A stretch of 64,000 bases of DNA from Deltaproteobacteria bacterium (GTDB taxonomy: Bacteria > Myxococcota > JACPTQ01). Of this stretch, positions 62,501-64,000 are shown piece after piece. The first letter of the stretch is position 1, and each line of letters begins with the position of its first letter. The position numbers and the translations under genes are program-made. The notes below the pieces were generated by a model, which was given only the letters and a program-made list of their open reading frames with translations, was not told the DNA's origin and did no database searches. The stretch covers positions 62,001-126,000 of the forward strand of contig JACPTQ010000042.1 in the NCBI GenBank assembly GCA_016192705.1. Reading direction: 5' to 3'.

Positions 62501-64000
62501 GGCGAATAAAGCTGCGGACTGTCGACCCACCAGATCACGTTCTTGCGGACGTCGCCAATTCGAACTTTGACGTTCGCCGGATTGAACGTGAAGATTCGCG
62601 TCCGGGTGCCGTCGCTCGTGTACGACGCATTCGAAACGCACTCGGCGTAGTACTTGTTCTCACCGACCGTATCGAACTCGCGGCAACGAAGCGCGCGGCG
62701 ATCCGCATCGACCGTGCCATCATCGTCGGTCGCCAAGCGGTTGTACCGAACGACAACGCGGCCAACCCGATTTCCGTTCGCCCAACGCTCCGACGGAGCG
62801 CTCTCGTCAAACGACACACCCGCGATCGCGCGGCGATCAACCCACTGGTCGTTCGACAGATCCTTCGGCGTCTGGAATTCGTCGTACCCGTTCAAATCGA
62901 GCACAAACATATCGGGAATCGACTCTTCCGACTTGCCCATCGCAAGCGCGACGCTCTTCCGGAACGCGCGATTCCAGCTCTTCGCGATGTTCTCGAGCGA
63001 CGGGATGAGCTGAACCGGATGATGAACCGACGCGTGGTAAACGACCGGTTTCGGCTCGCGAAGCGAGAACGGCATGCTCGCCTTCACAAGCTCAGACTCC
63101 AAGCAGCCCGAGCGATACGCTTGCGCAACCATCGCGTCGTCGCAAACGACCTTGGCACCGTCGCCCCTGAGGCAACCGAGCTTCGCCGCACCAAAGGGCG
63201 CCTGCACTTTCGCCGGCAGACGCACCCACACGAGTTCTCGCCACTCGCACGGATCGACCAAGTTTGCCTTCACATCGCGAACCGGCGCGGAACCCGGGTA
63301 CTCGAAAAGCTGCCCGTTCGATACAAACTTCTTGACGAGAACTTTGCCGCCCTCGGCCACAAAGAAGCTTTCGTCCGTCAGCTGATAATCCTGACCTTCG
63401 TTCGCCGGCAGCGTCACGGCACCGAGCGCTCCCGCTTCGATCGCGCCCTTGCAAATCGCAAGCGGCTGCGCGTTCGAGCCCGAGTATTCGGCGAGATGCA
63501 CGCCCGCGCGGAAGTAGCTCGAATCCTTCGTCAGGTCGAGCGCGCCCCGCTCACGGTCTTGCTGCGTCGTCGCACGAAACGCCGACGAACAAACGCGAAG
63601 ATGCTTTCCATCCGAACCCTTGACGTAGCTCTCTTTCCACATCGGGTGCCGGTTCGCCAAGTAAATGCGCCCCGACTCCGTCGCGCCACGGTCACGGTTA
63701 TACGTGATGCGCTCGGTGCGGAAATAGCCGAATTTTGCCTGGTCTTTATCCGAGTAAGGAAGAGGCTCGTACTCGCTCTCGGCCGCAACCTTCGCGAAAG
63801 ACATGCGAATCTTGACTTCGGCCGACGTGCAGTCTTCGTAACCCTGCCCGTAGAACGACAGGATGCAGCCCCAAAGGTCGGGCGTCACGAACAGCTTCGA
63901 CGTGAAATCGAAATACCCGAGGTCCTTCGCGTGGCGAATCGCGTTCTCGGCACCGAGGACGTTGCCTTGCGAATCTTCAGCGTAGAAGGCGTCATCGCCC
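59593..64000 (-). CDS. very large zinc metalloprotease, 5' end outside window
   Basis: At least 1469 codons; the frame is open to the window edge, so the start and any signal peptide are not visible (GTG 63888 is only an internal codon). The catalytic motif HEVGHTLGLRHNF (HExxHxxGxxH) is near base 61770, about 740 codons from the window edge, followed by a STVMDYGAR Met-turn. This is the metzincin pattern, and the flanking style (AVTEHEVGH, RHNFQGSFDSLN) resembles DUF4953/DUF5117-type zinc proteases. Cys pairs (CRGNTKCDVC) suggest an exported enzyme. The long C-terminal part of about 650 residues is unassigned. It probably degrades extracellular protein, as in predatory or saprophytic bacteria. 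Confidence 0.85.
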   Translation of the reverse strand, partial: GDDAFYAEDSQGNVLGAENAIRHAKDLGYFDFTSKLFVTPDLWGCILSFYGQGYEDCTSAEVKIRMSFAKVAAESEYEPLPYSDKDQAKFGYFRTERITYNRDRGATESGRIYLANRHPMWKESYVKGSDGKHLRVCSSAFRATTQQDRERGALDLTKDSSYFRAGVHLAEYSGSNAQPLAICKGAIEAGALGAVTLPANEGQDYQLTDESFFVAEGGKVLVKKFVSNGQLFEYPGSAPVRDVKANLVDPCEWRELVWVRLPAKVQAPFGAAKLGCLRGDGAKVVCDDAMVAQAYRSGCLESELVKASMPFSLREPKPVVYHASVHHPVQLIPSLENIAKSWNRAFRKSVALAMGKSEESIPDMFVLDLNGYDEFQTPKDLSNDQWVDRRAIAGVSFDESAPSERWANGNRVGRVVVRYNRLATDDDGTVDADRRALRCREFDTVGENKYYAECVSNASYTSDGTRTRIFTFNPANVKVRIGDVRKNVIWWVDSPQLYSPWGYGPSAADPETGEIISGTAYVYGAPTDTIATQGLDIIKLLNNKLKIQDLIDGTAVRDHIMANLERVDPRHMVGETTSFKELSDHEDLLGKAIGQKTVNRINSLKQAGLPEGYRGWLEGRMMKIKGTPLADMMMNHEEVRQAAGINPFDQGAVVTPRQKEKMESAVYGLPAMMRKNKERIAKASKNNIWLAEFGDDAIRGLALEFANKYNQQYELSSMEEQAKIDREVWGEIRTRIYRAVTEHEVGHTLGLRHNFQGSFDSLNFFDEYWRLRQQTLKGPEAGAPDSLVRFNGNRVAGYNLNHALEQATFTDEQKIGKMREFQYSTVMDYGARLNSDIHGTGKYDDAAIVYAYTGQTRVTPKSDILTESQLYPLRPGTSSNRFYCQNGALAAPVGRDEWRCVDSGYVEIFDSAKLPISYAKLPKLLQTYNDRPAPVFKSLTEMVHYSQLPYLMGGGKLQGICRGNTKCDVCYGAEDDTAAGQGAFEGMYAFRLKSMFACDATKDLQTSVVEGGDATKGLEVLKARSWARGNEVRRNKTLVEVPYLFCGDEYVGSTGNCNRWDEGADAFEITKNVIDTYENYYFFNNFKRDRYGFDSQDVLMRVYGRYFTVLPNVYQNWLFAQFSEGFGFSHAILDAIGAFDGFNLLTSVLTRPRYGTHFEANNQWYSCTYQMKNVKDCGNPDAQGNPRRPVTSVPMGAGRRFFTRYDYTSGYNMYDKVLESGHYWEVIAALFAIAESEATVVGADTSADFRTFLLPYFLIFPDELTHYYNSVILEDNEAVGSRLSPQPDGTAKVFSIPGYDYVANYVDGTNPTCTANAADPRPFRRCTLNPPAGLKFSRLGVSWMQRIYTLYLGMAGFTSFLSVPYPDQAKVFKLGAGEAVQAGDGYTAVEFTNPKRGFRYAALSRNGVTETRKKTLGVRNVEIGKALYDRWVAETDPNTKADLENQIDSVSDDLDLLRWMYDIYGRAW

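Overview
The window reads as chromosomal DNA of a Gram-negative, high-GC (roughly 60%) bacterium, most likely an uncultured member of the Myxococcota or a close relative. Pointers are an LpxB lipid A gene, many lipoprotein signals, large Cys-rich surface proteins (Kelch, RCC1, ZU5-like), Asp/Ala/Gly-rich linkers, a MYXO-CTERM-like sorting tail, and a PocR/sigma-54 regulator. The phylum call is inference from style and gene content, not from a marker gene.

Layout. 1-5.3 kb: end of a GGDEF gene, two tandem CBS/zinc-ribbon genes, an exported protein, a disrupted DUF255 (YyaL-type) gene, a lipoprotein. 5.3-18.3 kb: PcrA/UvrD helicase, CapA-like protein, M23 peptidase, a KptA-like/NUDIX/YgfZ fusion, an RND-type membrane protein with a small periplasmic partner, a lipoprotein, a second UvrD-type helicase, pterin dehydratase. 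18.3-22.3 kb: Kelch protein with a MYXO-CTERM-like tail, and RecD2. 22.4-27.2 kb: an envelope-stress style cluster (YbjN-like, PspA, then convergent DUF4178, membrane spermidine synthase-like, DUF2617-like, DUF4247-like). 27.3-34.1 kb: tandem paralogous lipoproteins, an SCP2/Fe-ADH/SCP2 operon, a Cys-rich surface protein. 34.2-38.3 kb: CPBP protease, glycerol kinase, tRNA-Leu(CAG), a VapBC-type toxin-antitoxin pair, a membrane protein. 38.4-46.8 kb: sigma-54 activator with epimerase, a 1317-residue RCC1 protein, a secreted beta-propeller. 46.8-52 kb: a four-gene operon of GT-C-type membrane proteins. 52-58.7 kb: hydrolase, leucyl-tRNA synthetase, an ArnT-like transferase with LpxB and a CoA pyrophosphatase. 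58.9-64 kb: an ASH-like lipoprotein and a very large zinc metalloprotease running off the window.

Genes are tightly packed; many same-strand pairs overlap by 4 nt (ATGA or GTGA), so most clusters look translationally coupled. No gene-free stretch exceeds 300 bases. The longest gaps are 30255-30524 (a palindromic element), 44845-45089 (divergent promoter region with a perfect inverted repeat), 58730-58943 (AT-richer, presumably two divergent promoters), and 37639-37832 (the toxin-antitoxin promoter, otherwise nothing recognised).

The most unusual content is repetitive. A 90-bp palindromic element lies in frame inside leuS, and a diverged relative with matching stem changes lies upstream of the first SCP2 gene. 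A CCACAGAG-type repeat sits inside two unrelated coding sequences, in one of them exactly between domains of a fusion protein. Large palindromes follow pspA and the tRNA-Leu gene. No CRISPR array, rRNA, insertion sequence, prophage or origin was seen.
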